From the NCBI GenBank assembly GCA_021814735.1, contig JAKAHX010000023.1, forward strand, positions 1-12,525: a stretch of 12,525 nucleotides of DNA, given 5' to 3'. Both the position numbers and the translations under genes were made by a program. Below, piece after piece: positions 1 to 5,691 of this stretch; positions within the stretch are counted from its first letter, which is position 1; every line of letters begins with the position of its first letter. Under the pieces are notes generated by a model. That model worked only from the letters and a program-made list of their open reading frames with translations, did not search any database and was not told where the DNA came from. Origin of the DNA: Chloroflexota bacterium (GTDB taxonomy: Bacteria > Chloroflexota > Limnocylindria > Limnocylindrales > CSP1-4).

Positions 1-86
1 GCGGTTCGGGCACATCGGCCCACGGAATCGCCCGCACCAGCCTCCCGCGGGGGGCCGTTGCGCCCTATCGGCGGATGTGCGGTTCC

Positions 87-92
87 TATAGT
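87..92 (+). promoter_or_regulatory. Candidate -10 hexamer of a leaderless promoter for the Rrf2 gene
   Basis: TATAGT matches the TATAAT consensus at five of six positions. It ends 8 nt before ATG 101, so transcription would begin at or next to the start codon. No purine-rich ribosome binding site lies in between. No good -35 hexamer is seen at 16-18 bp. Confidence 0.55.
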
Positions 93-113
93 CTCCAACT
101 ATGAAACTGGAGA
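92..113 (+). promoter_or_regulatory. Inverted repeat over the Rrf2 start, candidate autoregulatory operator
   Basis: TCTCCA (92-97) and TGGAGA (108-113) are perfect inverted 6-bp arms separated by 10 bp. The element begins at the last base of the putative -10 and covers the start codon and first codons. A dimeric Rrf2 protein bound here would block RNA polymerase directly. The arms are short, so chance is possible. Confidence 0.35.
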
Positions 114-577
114 TCACCCGAAAGAGCGACCTGGCGCTCCGCGCGCTGCGTGTGCTGGCCGCCAACGAGGGCACCTGGAAGGCGCCCGAGCTGGCGAGGG
201 CCACGGGAACCACGCCCGGGTTCCTGGCGCAGGCCCTGAGCCCGCTCGTGCACCGCGGGTGGATCCAGTCGGCGGTCGGACCGACCGGCGGGTACTGGTA
301 CGCGGCAGCCCGGCAGCCGTCGCTGCTCGAGGTCATCGAGGCCATCGAGGGTCCGGCCCTCGATGCCGCGTGCATCCTCCCCGACAGCTCAGGCTGCACC
401 GCGGCGGCGTCGAGCGTGCCGTGCGAGCTGCACCAGGGGTGGATCTCGGCCAGTGCGGCCGTGCTGTCCATGCTGGCCGAGACCCCGGCCGTCACGCCGT
501 GCGCGCGGCGACCGCTGCCGGACGGCCATCGGTCGCGGCGGATGCCCACCGCCGCGATGGCGTCCCGGGCACAGTGA
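101..577 (+). CDS. Rrf2-family (NsrR/IscR-like) Fe-S transcriptional regulator
   Basis: This 158-residue protein matches the Rrf2 family in size and layout. Residues 1-70 form a winged helix-turn-helix: it opens MKLEITRKSDLALRALRVLA, has a recognition-helix region near 38-50 (TPGFLAQALSPLV), and a wing with GPTGGYWYA at 60-68. Residues 73-84 (PSLLEVIEAIEG) are the family's dimerisation-helix start. Cysteines at 91, 99 and 108, followed by HQGW, lie where IscR and NsrR bind an Fe-S cluster, with spacing C-x7-C-x8-C. A fourth cysteine is at 134, in a basic tail. Family members sense iron-sulfur status, nitric oxide or redox stress and usually repress. ATG 101 follows a TATAGT hexamer by 8 nt with no Shine-Dalgarno, which suggests a leaderless mRNA. 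The DoxX gene starts 18 bp downstream, so the pair is probably co-transcribed and self-regulated. The family call is firm; the sensed signal is inference. Confidence 0.9.
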   Translation: MKLEITRKSDLALRALRVLAANEGTWKAPELARATGTTPGFLAQALSPLVHRGWIQSAVGPTGGYWYAAARQPSLLEVIEAIEGPALDAACILPDSSGCTAAASSVPCELHQGWISASAAVLSMLAETPAVTPCARRPLPDGHRSRRMPTAAMASRAQ

Positions 578-585
578 TCGATCAA

Positions 586-590
586 AGGAG
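586..590 (+). promoter_or_regulatory. Shine-Dalgarno sequence of the DoxX gene
   Basis: AGGAG, within the longer AAAGGAGA, lies 5 nt before GTG 596 and fixes that start. It contrasts with the lack of such a site before the Rrf2 gene, as expected if the first gene is leaderless and the second is internal to the transcript. Confidence 0.75.
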
Positions 591-595
591 ACACC

Positions 596-1177
596 GTGGA
601 AACAACCGCAACCCTCAAGCCCACCGAGCTTCGGGAGCCGGCACTCGCGCGGTTCCTGTTCGCTGACACGCGCGCGTCCTGGCTCTGGCTGGTCGTGCGC
701 CTCTACCTCGCCTACGAGTGGATCAGCGCCGGCTGGGAGAAGGTGACCTCGCCGGCCTGGACCGGCGCCCAGGCCGGCACCGCCCTGAGCGGGTTCCTGG
801 CCGGCGCGGTCAAGCAGGCCGGGGGCGCTCACCCCAACGTGCAGGGCTGGTACAAGGACTTCCTGACCGGCTTCGTGATCCCCAACGCCCACGCCTTCTC
901 GTACGTGGTGGCGTTCGGCGAGACGCTCGTGGGCGTGGCCCTGCTCCTCGGGGCGCTCACCGGGGTCGCGGCCTTCTTCGGGATCTTCATGAACGCCAAC
1001 TACCTCCTGGCCGGCGCGGTCAGCACGAACCCGATCCTCGCCTTCCTGGCGATCTTCGTCGTGCTGGCGTGGCGAAACGCGGGCTGGATCGGCCTCGACC
1101 GCTGGCTGCTGCCGATCCTCGGCACCCCCTGGCAGCCCGGCAGCCTCTTCGGGGCTCGCAGCCGGTCTGCCAGCTGA
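596..1177 (+). CDS. DoxX/DoxD-like integral membrane protein
   Basis: This 193-residue membrane protein has four hydrophobic segments at about 28-45, 100-119, 121-140 and 145-160. The first ends in the RLYLAYEWISAGWEKV stretch typical of the DoxX/DoxD group. A hydrophilic loop (about 50-98) separates helices 1 and 2, and FFGIFMNANYLLAGAVSTNP joins helices 3 and 4. Archaeal DoxD is a subunit of thiosulfate:quinone oxidoreductase. Bacterial relatives are poorly characterised and are often tied to redox or sulfur stress. No cysteine or heme ligand pattern is visible. The gene follows the Rrf2 regulator by 18 bp with its own AGGAG site, so it is probably that regulator's target. Start GTG 596 is well supported; an actual thiosulfate-oxidising role is not shown. 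Confidence 0.88.
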   Translation: METTATLKPTELREPALARFLFADTRASWLWLVVRLYLAYEWISAGWEKVTSPAWTGAQAGTALSGFLAGAVKQAGGAHPNVQGWYKDFLTGFVIPNAHAFSYVVAFGETLVGVALLLGALTGVAAFFGIFMNANYLLAGAVSTNPILAFLAIFVVLAWRNAGWIGLDRWLLPILGTPWQPGSLFGARSRSAS

Positions 1178-1280
1178 ACGCGGCCCCGCGGCGCTGGCCT
1201 GGTGGATCGCGGACCACCCGCGGCGTACCGGGCCGGGCGGGCGGCCTCGCGGCGTAGACACCGTCGACTCCTCCTCCTGC

Positions 1281-1314
1281 CGATGGCGGCCGGCCCATGG
1301 GCCGGCCGCCATCG
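1281..1314 (+). terminator. Perfect 34-bp palindrome, probable terminator of the Rrf2-DoxX unit
   Basis: The left arm CGATGGCGGCCGGCCCA is followed at once by its exact reverse complement, giving 17+17 bp with no mismatch. As RNA it would fold into a stem of about 15 bp with a tetraloop, followed by ACGTTT. That is only a short T run, so termination efficiency is uncertain. It lies between the end of DoxX (1177) and the promoter of the first glycosyltransferase. The rest of this gap, 1178-1280, holds only a weak 5-bp hairpin at 1201-1218. Confidence 0.65.
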
Positions 1315-1350
1315 ACGTTTCCGGCCGCCGAACCGCGGGCTCCCGTGCCC

Positions 1351-1356
1351 TACACT
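1351..1356 (+). promoter_or_regulatory. Candidate -10 hexamer of a leaderless promoter for the first glycosyltransferase
   Basis: TACACT ends 9 nt before ATG 1366, with no Shine-Dalgarno between. A transcript from here would start at or within a few bases of the ATG. No convincing -35 element is visible. Confidence 0.5.
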
Positions 1357-1365
1357 GCAGCGCTG

Positions 1366-2862
1366 ATGGGAAGTGATCCCGGCCCCGACACCCGCGCGGG
1401 GACTCTCACGCCGGTCCCCGCCGCGGCGACCCGGTCCCTGCGCATCGCGATCGTCGCCGCCAACACCTTCGAGCACGACTCCCGACTGCTCCGGACCGGC
1501 CGAGCCCTTGCGGCCGATGGCCACCGGGTGACGCTGCTGGCGTTCGCCGCGCCGGGGCTCCCCGACCGGGAGGATCTCGGCGGGGGCCTCGAGGTGCGAC
1601 GCCTGGCGGTCGATCGCCGCGTCACCGCGGCGTTTGCCCCGCTGCCCTCCCCGGCGCGTCGCGCTGCCGCCCGCCTCCTCGGGTTCCCTCCCGACGCCAC
1701 CTCGCTCCCGCCGTCCGCGCCGCGCGGCCTCGACCGGCTGCGCGCTCCGCTGCGGCGCGCCGTCGAGATCGCCGCCCACCAGCGACGGGTGGGGCCCTGG
1801 CGCGACCGGGTCCTTGCCGCGGTCCCCGATGCCGACGTCTACCACTGCAAGGCGCTGGTCGCCCTGCCGGTCGTGGCCGGTGCCGCGGCGCGCGCGGGCG
1901 CCCGCCATGCCTATGACCTTGCCGACCTGCACACCGAGGCCGCGCGCCTGGCCCGGATGCCGGCGATCGTCCGCGCCGTGGTGCGCCGGCGCGAACGGGG
2001 CTGGGTCCGCCGCGCCGCGCTCCTGGCCGCGGTCAGCCCGGGTGTGGCCCGGGAGGCGGCGCGCCGCTTCGGCGTGCCGGAGCCGGTGGTGGTGCTGAAC
2101 TGTCCCCCGGCCTGGCGGCCGGACGACCTCGACCCACCATCGTCGGACCGGATCCGGTCGGTGGCCGGCATCCCGCCCGAGCGCCCCGTGATCCTCTACC
2201 AGGGCGGGTTCAGCGTGGACCGCGGGATCGAGGAACTGGTCCAGGCACTCGACGAGCCGCCGCTCCGCGACCTCGGCGCCGCCGGCGTGTTCCTCGGCTA
2301 TGGCCGGCTCCGGGATTGGCTCCTGGCGGAGGCGGCGCGGCGACCGCGCTCGCTCGTGGTGCTCGACGCCGTCCCGCCGTCCGAGCTGCTCGAGTGGACC
2401 GCGTCGGCCGACCTCGGCTACGTGGGGCAGCCCGGGCGGACGCTCAACCAGCGGCTCAACCTGGCCAACAAGCTCTTCGAGAGCATCATGGCCGGCGTGC
2501 CGGTGCTGGTGGCGGATGGGACGGAGCACTGCCGGCTGGTTTCCGCGGAAGGGCTGGGGGCGTGCGCGCCGATCGAGCCGCGGGCGCTGGCCCGCGTGGC
2601 CGCCGGGCTCCTCTCGCGTCCCGCGGAGGAACGGACCGCGATGCGCCGGCACTGCCGCTCCGTGGCGCTGGCACGCTACACCTGGGAGCACCAGCAGGCC
2701 GGACTGGTCGATGCCTACCGGCGCCTGGCCGAGGCGGTCGCGCGGGGCACCTCGCCGGCCCCCTGGCCCGGCCCCGAGGGAGGGCGATCGTCGGGGCGCG
2801 CAGGGGGGTCGTCAGGCTCCCTCCCGCGCGATGCACACCTGGAGGCGGAGCAGCGACCGTGA
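1366..2862 (+). CDS. GT-B glycosyltransferase, GT4-like, first of three tandem paralogues
   Basis: With start ATG 1366 the product is 498 residues. The N-terminal Rossmann-like domain opens RIAIVAANTFEHDSRLLR (26-43), as in GT4-like enzymes. The C-terminal nucleotide-sugar domain has YQGGFSVDRGIEEL (278-291), FLGYG (309-313) and NKLFESIMAGVPV (368-380), the usual donor-binding signature. It should transfer an activated sugar in the cytoplasm; donor and acceptor cannot be read. Compared with its neighbours it is unusual at two places: the HGHD/DSHE stretches of the second enzyme are replaced by HCKA (160-163) and DLAD (184-187). A low-complexity tail (about 460-498) has no family match. An ATG at 1297 is in frame, but it lies at the centre of the palindrome and upstream of the promoter, so I rejected it. 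The stop overlaps the next start by 4 bp. Confidence 0.88.
   Translation: MGSDPGPDTRAGTLTPVPAAATRSLRIAIVAANTFEHDSRLLRTGRALAADGHRVTLLAFAAPGLPDREDLGGGLEVRRLAVDRRVTAAFAPLPSPARRAAARLLGFPPDATSLPPSAPRGLDRLRAPLRRAVEIAAHQRRVGPWRDRVLAAVPDADVYHCKALVALPVVAGAAARAGARHAYDLADLHTEAARLARMPAIVRAVVRRRERGWVRRAALLAAVSPGVAREAARRFGVPEPVVVLNCPPAWRPDDLDPPSSDRIRSVAGIPPERPVILYQGGFSVDRGIEELVQALDEPPLRDLGAAGVFLGYGRLRDWLLAEAARRPRSLVVLDAVPPSELLEWTASADLGYVGQPGRTLNQRLNLANKLFESIMAGVPVLVADGTEHCRLVSAEGLGACAPIEPRALARVAAGLLSRPAEERTAMRRHCRSVALARYTWEHQQAGLVDAYRRLAEAVARGTSPAPWPGPEGGRSSGRAGGSSGSLPRDAHLEAEQRP
2841..2850 (+). promoter_or_regulatory. Shine-Dalgarno region for the second glycosyltransferase, inside the first
   Basis: GGAGGCGGAG contains GGAG ending 8 nt before GTG 2859. 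Together with the GTGA stop/start overlap at 2859-2862 it fixes the start of the second gene and indicates translational coupling. Confidence 0.65.
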
Positions 2863-4289
2863 GCCGCATCGTGATGTTCGTCTTCAACGACTGCACCAAC
2901 GATGCGCGGGTGCTGCGGGAGGCGGCCAGCCTCGTCGAGGCAGGCCACCAGGTGACGATCATGGCACGGCCCCGGGACGTGTCGTCCACCGCCGTGGAGC
3001 GGGAGCGACGGGACGGTTTCGAGATCGTGCGGATCCCGCTGCCGCAGGGCTGGAAGCGCTGGTACGTCCTGGCGCGCTATCCCTGGCGCGCCCGCGGCTG
3101 GATCCGCTTCCGCTATGCGTACGACGCGAAGCGGGGCCCGAAGGGCTGGGCGGAAGCCGTGGCGGTGACGCCGGTGGCCCTGGCCTGGATCGGGTGGATG
3201 CTCGTGCGGGCGCCCTTCTACCTCGGGTTCCGGTGGCTGCGCCACGGGCGAACCCAGGCGGGCGGCGACACGCTCGACTGGCTCACGCGCTGGCGCTACT
3301 CGATCGTCGGGTGGGCGCGCGCCGCGGCGGCCGCGGCACCCGAAGCGGACGCGTACCACGGCCACGATCTCTCGGGGCTCCCCGGGGCCGTGGCGGCAGC
3401 GGCACGCCACGGGCGGACCGGTCGGGGCTCGCGGCCCGCGCTCGTCTACGACAGCCACGAGATCTACGTGGAATCGGGGCGCATCGCCCGGCTCCCCCGC
3501 TGGGTGCGCGCGATCCTGTCCCGCCAGGAACGGGCGTGGGTGCGCCAGGTCGACGCGCTCGTCACCGTCAACCAGTCGCTGGCCGAGGACCTGGGGGCCC
3601 GGTACCACCCGGCACGGGTGGTCGTGGTCCGCAACTGCCCCGCGCGCTGGGACCCTCCGGATGCCCGGGAGCAGCTCCTGCGGCACGCCGCCGGGATCCC
3701 CGAGGATGCCCGGATCGCCCTCTATCACGGCGGCTTCTCCGCGCACCGCGGGATGGAAGAACTGGCCGAGGCGATCCTGCAGCCCGGCATGGAACGCGTC
3801 CATGCCGTCTTTCTCGGCTACGGGAGCGAACGCGCCAGCCTGGACCGGCGCGCGGCCGATCCCCGCTACGGCGGCCGGCTGCACGTGCTGGACGCCGTCC
3901 GACCCCACGAACTGCCGCCGTGGGTGGCCTCTGCCGACGTCGGCGTGATGGCGATCCAGCGCTCGACCCTGAACCACTACCTCTCCACGCCCAACAAGCT
4001 CTTCGAGTGCCTGGCGGCGGGTGTGCCGGTGGTGGCGAGCGACTTCCCGGAGATGCATCGCATCGTCCTCGACGACCCCGACGGCCCCCTGGGCGCCGTG
4101 TGCGACCCGTCGGATCCGGCCGCGCTGGCACGGGCGATCCGCTCGATCCTGGAGCTGCCCGCCGACCGGATGGCCGACCTGCGGCGGCGCTGCCTTCGCG
4201 CGGCGCACGATCGCTACAACTGGGAGACGGAGGTCGCCCGACTGACCGGGCTCTACGCCGACCTGCTCGGGGACGGCGCGGCGCGGTGA
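2859..4289 (+). CDS. GT-B glycosyltransferase, GT4-like, with hydrophobic insert
   Basis: This 476-residue enzyme is the best-preserved of the three paralogues. Domain 1 carries NDARVLREAASLVEAGH (14-30), the HGHD motif (167-170) and YDSHEIYVESGR (197-208). Domain 2 has YHGGFSAHRGMEEL (289-302), FLGYG (318-322) and TPNKLFECLAAGVPVVASD (377-395). These are hallmarks of GT4-like retaining transferases that use nucleotide sugars. Between the domain 1 strands is a mostly hydrophobic stretch, about 103-127 (VTPVALAWIGWMLVRAPFYL and on), that the first and third enzymes lack. It could bind the membrane or a lipid acceptor. GTG 2859 is supported by a Shine-Dalgarno and by the 4-bp overlap with the upstream stop. 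It probably adds one residue of the glycan exported by the nearby Wzm/Wzt pair; the sugar is unknown. Confidence 0.92.
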   Translation: MSRIVMFVFNDCTNDARVLREAASLVEAGHQVTIMARPRDVSSTAVERERRDGFEIVRIPLPQGWKRWYVLARYPWRARGWIRFRYAYDAKRGPKGWAEAVAVTPVALAWIGWMLVRAPFYLGFRWLRHGRTQAGGDTLDWLTRWRYSIVGWARAAAAAAPEADAYHGHDLSGLPGAVAAAARHGRTGRGSRPALVYDSHEIYVESGRIARLPRWVRAILSRQERAWVRQVDALVTVNQSLAEDLGARYHPARVVVVRNCPARWDPPDAREQLLRHAAGIPEDARIALYHGGFSAHRGMEELAEAILQPGMERVHAVFLGYGSERASLDRRAADPRYGGRLHVLDAVRPHELPPWVASADVGVMAIQRSTLNHYLSTPNKLFECLAAGVPVVASDFPEMHRIVLDDPDGPLGAVCDPSDPAALARAIRSILELPADRMADLRRRCLRAAHDRYNWETEVARLTGLYADLLGDGAAR

Positions 4290-4307
4290 CCGGGCACGGT
4301 GCCCGGT
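4289..4307 (+). repeat. Perfect 19-bp interrupted palindrome after the second glycosyltransferase
   Basis: ACCGGGCAC and GTGCCCGGT are exact inverted 9-bp arms around one central G. The first base is the last base of the TGA stop. As RNA it could form a 6-bp stem with a 7-nt or smaller loop, but only TT follows. It is therefore a weak terminator or attenuator at best, or a protein-binding site. Confidence 0.5.
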
Positions 4308-4346
4308 TGGGGCATGGGCGGCGCGTGTCGGTTCGCGGCCGCGCCG

Positions 4347-4359
4347 GCGTGGACCACGC
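4347..4359 (+). repeat. 13-bp interrupted palindrome just before the third glycosyltransferase
   Basis: GCGTGG and CCACGC flank a central A, ending 3 nt before GTG 4363. It occupies the place where a ribosome binding site would be expected. It could be an operator or could fold over the start. It is short and GC-rich, so chance is plausible. Confidence 0.3.
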
Positions 4360-4362
4360 GCG

Positions 4363-5691
4363 GTGAGCGGCCACGGCACCACGCCGCCACGGGTGGTGCT
4401 CCTCTTCGGGAACCCGGCAGAGCACAACTCGCGCGCGGTGCGCATGACGCGGAGCCTCGTCGATGCGGGCTGCACGGTCACCTGGATCGCACGGGCGGCG
4501 CCCGACCTCCCCCAGCGTGAGCTGCGGGAGGGTTGGCAGGTGCTTCGGGTTCCGGCTCCGCCGGGCCCGCGCTGGCTGCCGGCACCGCGGCTGCCCGGCG
4601 CGGAGTCGGTGCCCGGCACCGGGTCACCGCTGCGGCGGCTGGTCGTGGAGGGGCCCGGCCGGCTCCTGCAGGCACTGCGGTACGAGCTGGTGGCGCGCCG
4701 CTGGGCCGCCTCCGTCGAGCGGGCCGCTCCGCCCGCGGACCTCTGGCAGGCGGACGGCCTGGTGATGCTGCCGATCGCGCTGCGGCTGCGGGCGCGGCGG
4801 GGCGGCCGCGTCCTCTACGACTCCCTGGAGATCCACGTGGAGAGCGGCCGGTTCGCGCGCCTGCCCCGCGCGTGGCGCGTGCTCCTGGCGCGCCGAGAGC
4901 GCGCCTGGGCGCGCGCGGCGGACGCCGTGATCACCGTGAGCGCGCCGTACGCCGATGCCCTGGCGCCCCGCCTCGGGCTGCGGCCGGCGATCGTCATGAA
5001 CTGCCCGCCCGCGCCCCCGGTGCCGGCCCCCGGCGAGGCCGGCGGGCCACCGCGCCCCCGGCGGTTCCACGACCTGCTCGGCCTGCCGCCCGGGGCCCCC
5101 GTGGTGCTCTACCACGGATACCTGTTCCCGCACCGCGGGATCGAGCGGCTCTTCGAGGCGATCGGCGCCATCCCGGGGGCGCATCTCGTGGTGATGGGGT
5201 TCGGGCCGCGCTTCGACGCGTATCGCGAGCAGGCGGCGGCCCTGCCCCATGCCGACCGTGTCCACGTCGTGCCCGGCGTCCCGCCGGCGTCGCTGCTCGA
5301 GTGGGTCGCCTCGGCCGACGTGGCGGCGATGCCCATCGAGGGCAACACCCTGAACCACCGGCTCACCACGCCCAACAAGCTCTTCGAGGCGCTGGCCGCG
5401 GGCGTCCCGGTGGTCGCCAGCGACCTGCCGGGAATGGCCGCGATCCTCGGAGAGACGGGCGCGGGCCTGACGTGTCGGCCGGACGATGCGGCCGAGGTCG
5501 CGCGCGCGGTCCGGGCGATCCTGGAGGCGCCCGAGGAGACCCGCGCCGCGTACCGAGCCCGCGCTCTCGCCGCGGCCCGCGGCACCTACAACTGGGAGCG
5601 CCAGGCGGAGGCGTACCTGGCGGTCGTGCGCTCGCTCGTGGGTGCGGCTACGGTGCCGCCGACGCCGGTGGAGCGAACGACCCGGGGCTGA
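4363..5691 (+). CDS. GT-B glycosyltransferase, GT4-like, third tandem paralogue
   Basis: The product has 442 residues. Domain 1 has NSRAVRMTRSLVDAGC (22-37) and YDSLEIHVESGRFARLPR (152-169). The latter is nearly the same as the matching part of the second enzyme, except that H is replaced by L at 155. The HGHD site of the second enzyme reads WQAD here (128-131). Domain 2 has LYHGYLFPHRGIERL (249-263), MGFG (278-281) and TPNKLFEALAAGVPVVASD (336-354). The pattern points to duplication of the second gene followed by change in the acceptor-side domain. GTG 4363 gives the full domain but has no Shine-Dalgarno. GTG 4393 or 4396 would also keep the first strand, so the start is uncertain. The 3' end overlaps the opposing UPF0182 gene by 44 bp. 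Confidence 0.9.
   Translation: MSGHGTTPPRVVLLFGNPAEHNSRAVRMTRSLVDAGCTVTWIARAAPDLPQRELREGWQVLRVPAPPGPRWLPAPRLPGAESVPGTGSPLRRLVVEGPGRLLQALRYELVARRWAASVERAAPPADLWQADGLVMLPIALRLRARRGGRVLYDSLEIHVESGRFARLPRAWRVLLARRERAWARAADAVITVSAPYADALAPRLGLRPAIVMNCPPAPPVPAPGEAGGPPRPRRFHDLLGLPPGAPVVLYHGYLFPHRGIERLFEAIGAIPGAHLVVMGFGPRFDAYREQAAALPHADRVHVVPGVPPASLLEWVASADVAAMPIEGNTLNHRLTTPNKLFEALAAGVPVVASDLPGMAAILGETGAGLTCRPDDAAEVARAVRAILEAPEETRAAYRARALAAARGTYNWERQAEAYLAVVRSLVGAATVPPTPVERTTRG

Noticed and set aside
1-37. Possible divergent gene reading off the left edge (minus-strand GTG at 35-37 with GGGAGG just upstream)
   Set aside because: Only about 12 codons are visible, the Shine-Dalgarno spacing is about 3 nt, and no motif can be judged. 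It may be real, but the window cannot support it.
1000-2691. 563-residue minus-strand frame across DoxX and the first glycosyltransferase
   Set aside because: It spans two unrelated plus-strand genes and the palindrome; Arg/Gly-rich shadow with no domain.
2715-4619. 634-residue open frame on the minus strand across the glycosyltransferases
   Set aside because: It crosses the gap between two clear glycosyltransferase genes, is rich in Arg/Gly/Pro/His, and shows no motif. The plus-strand genes explain the DNA.
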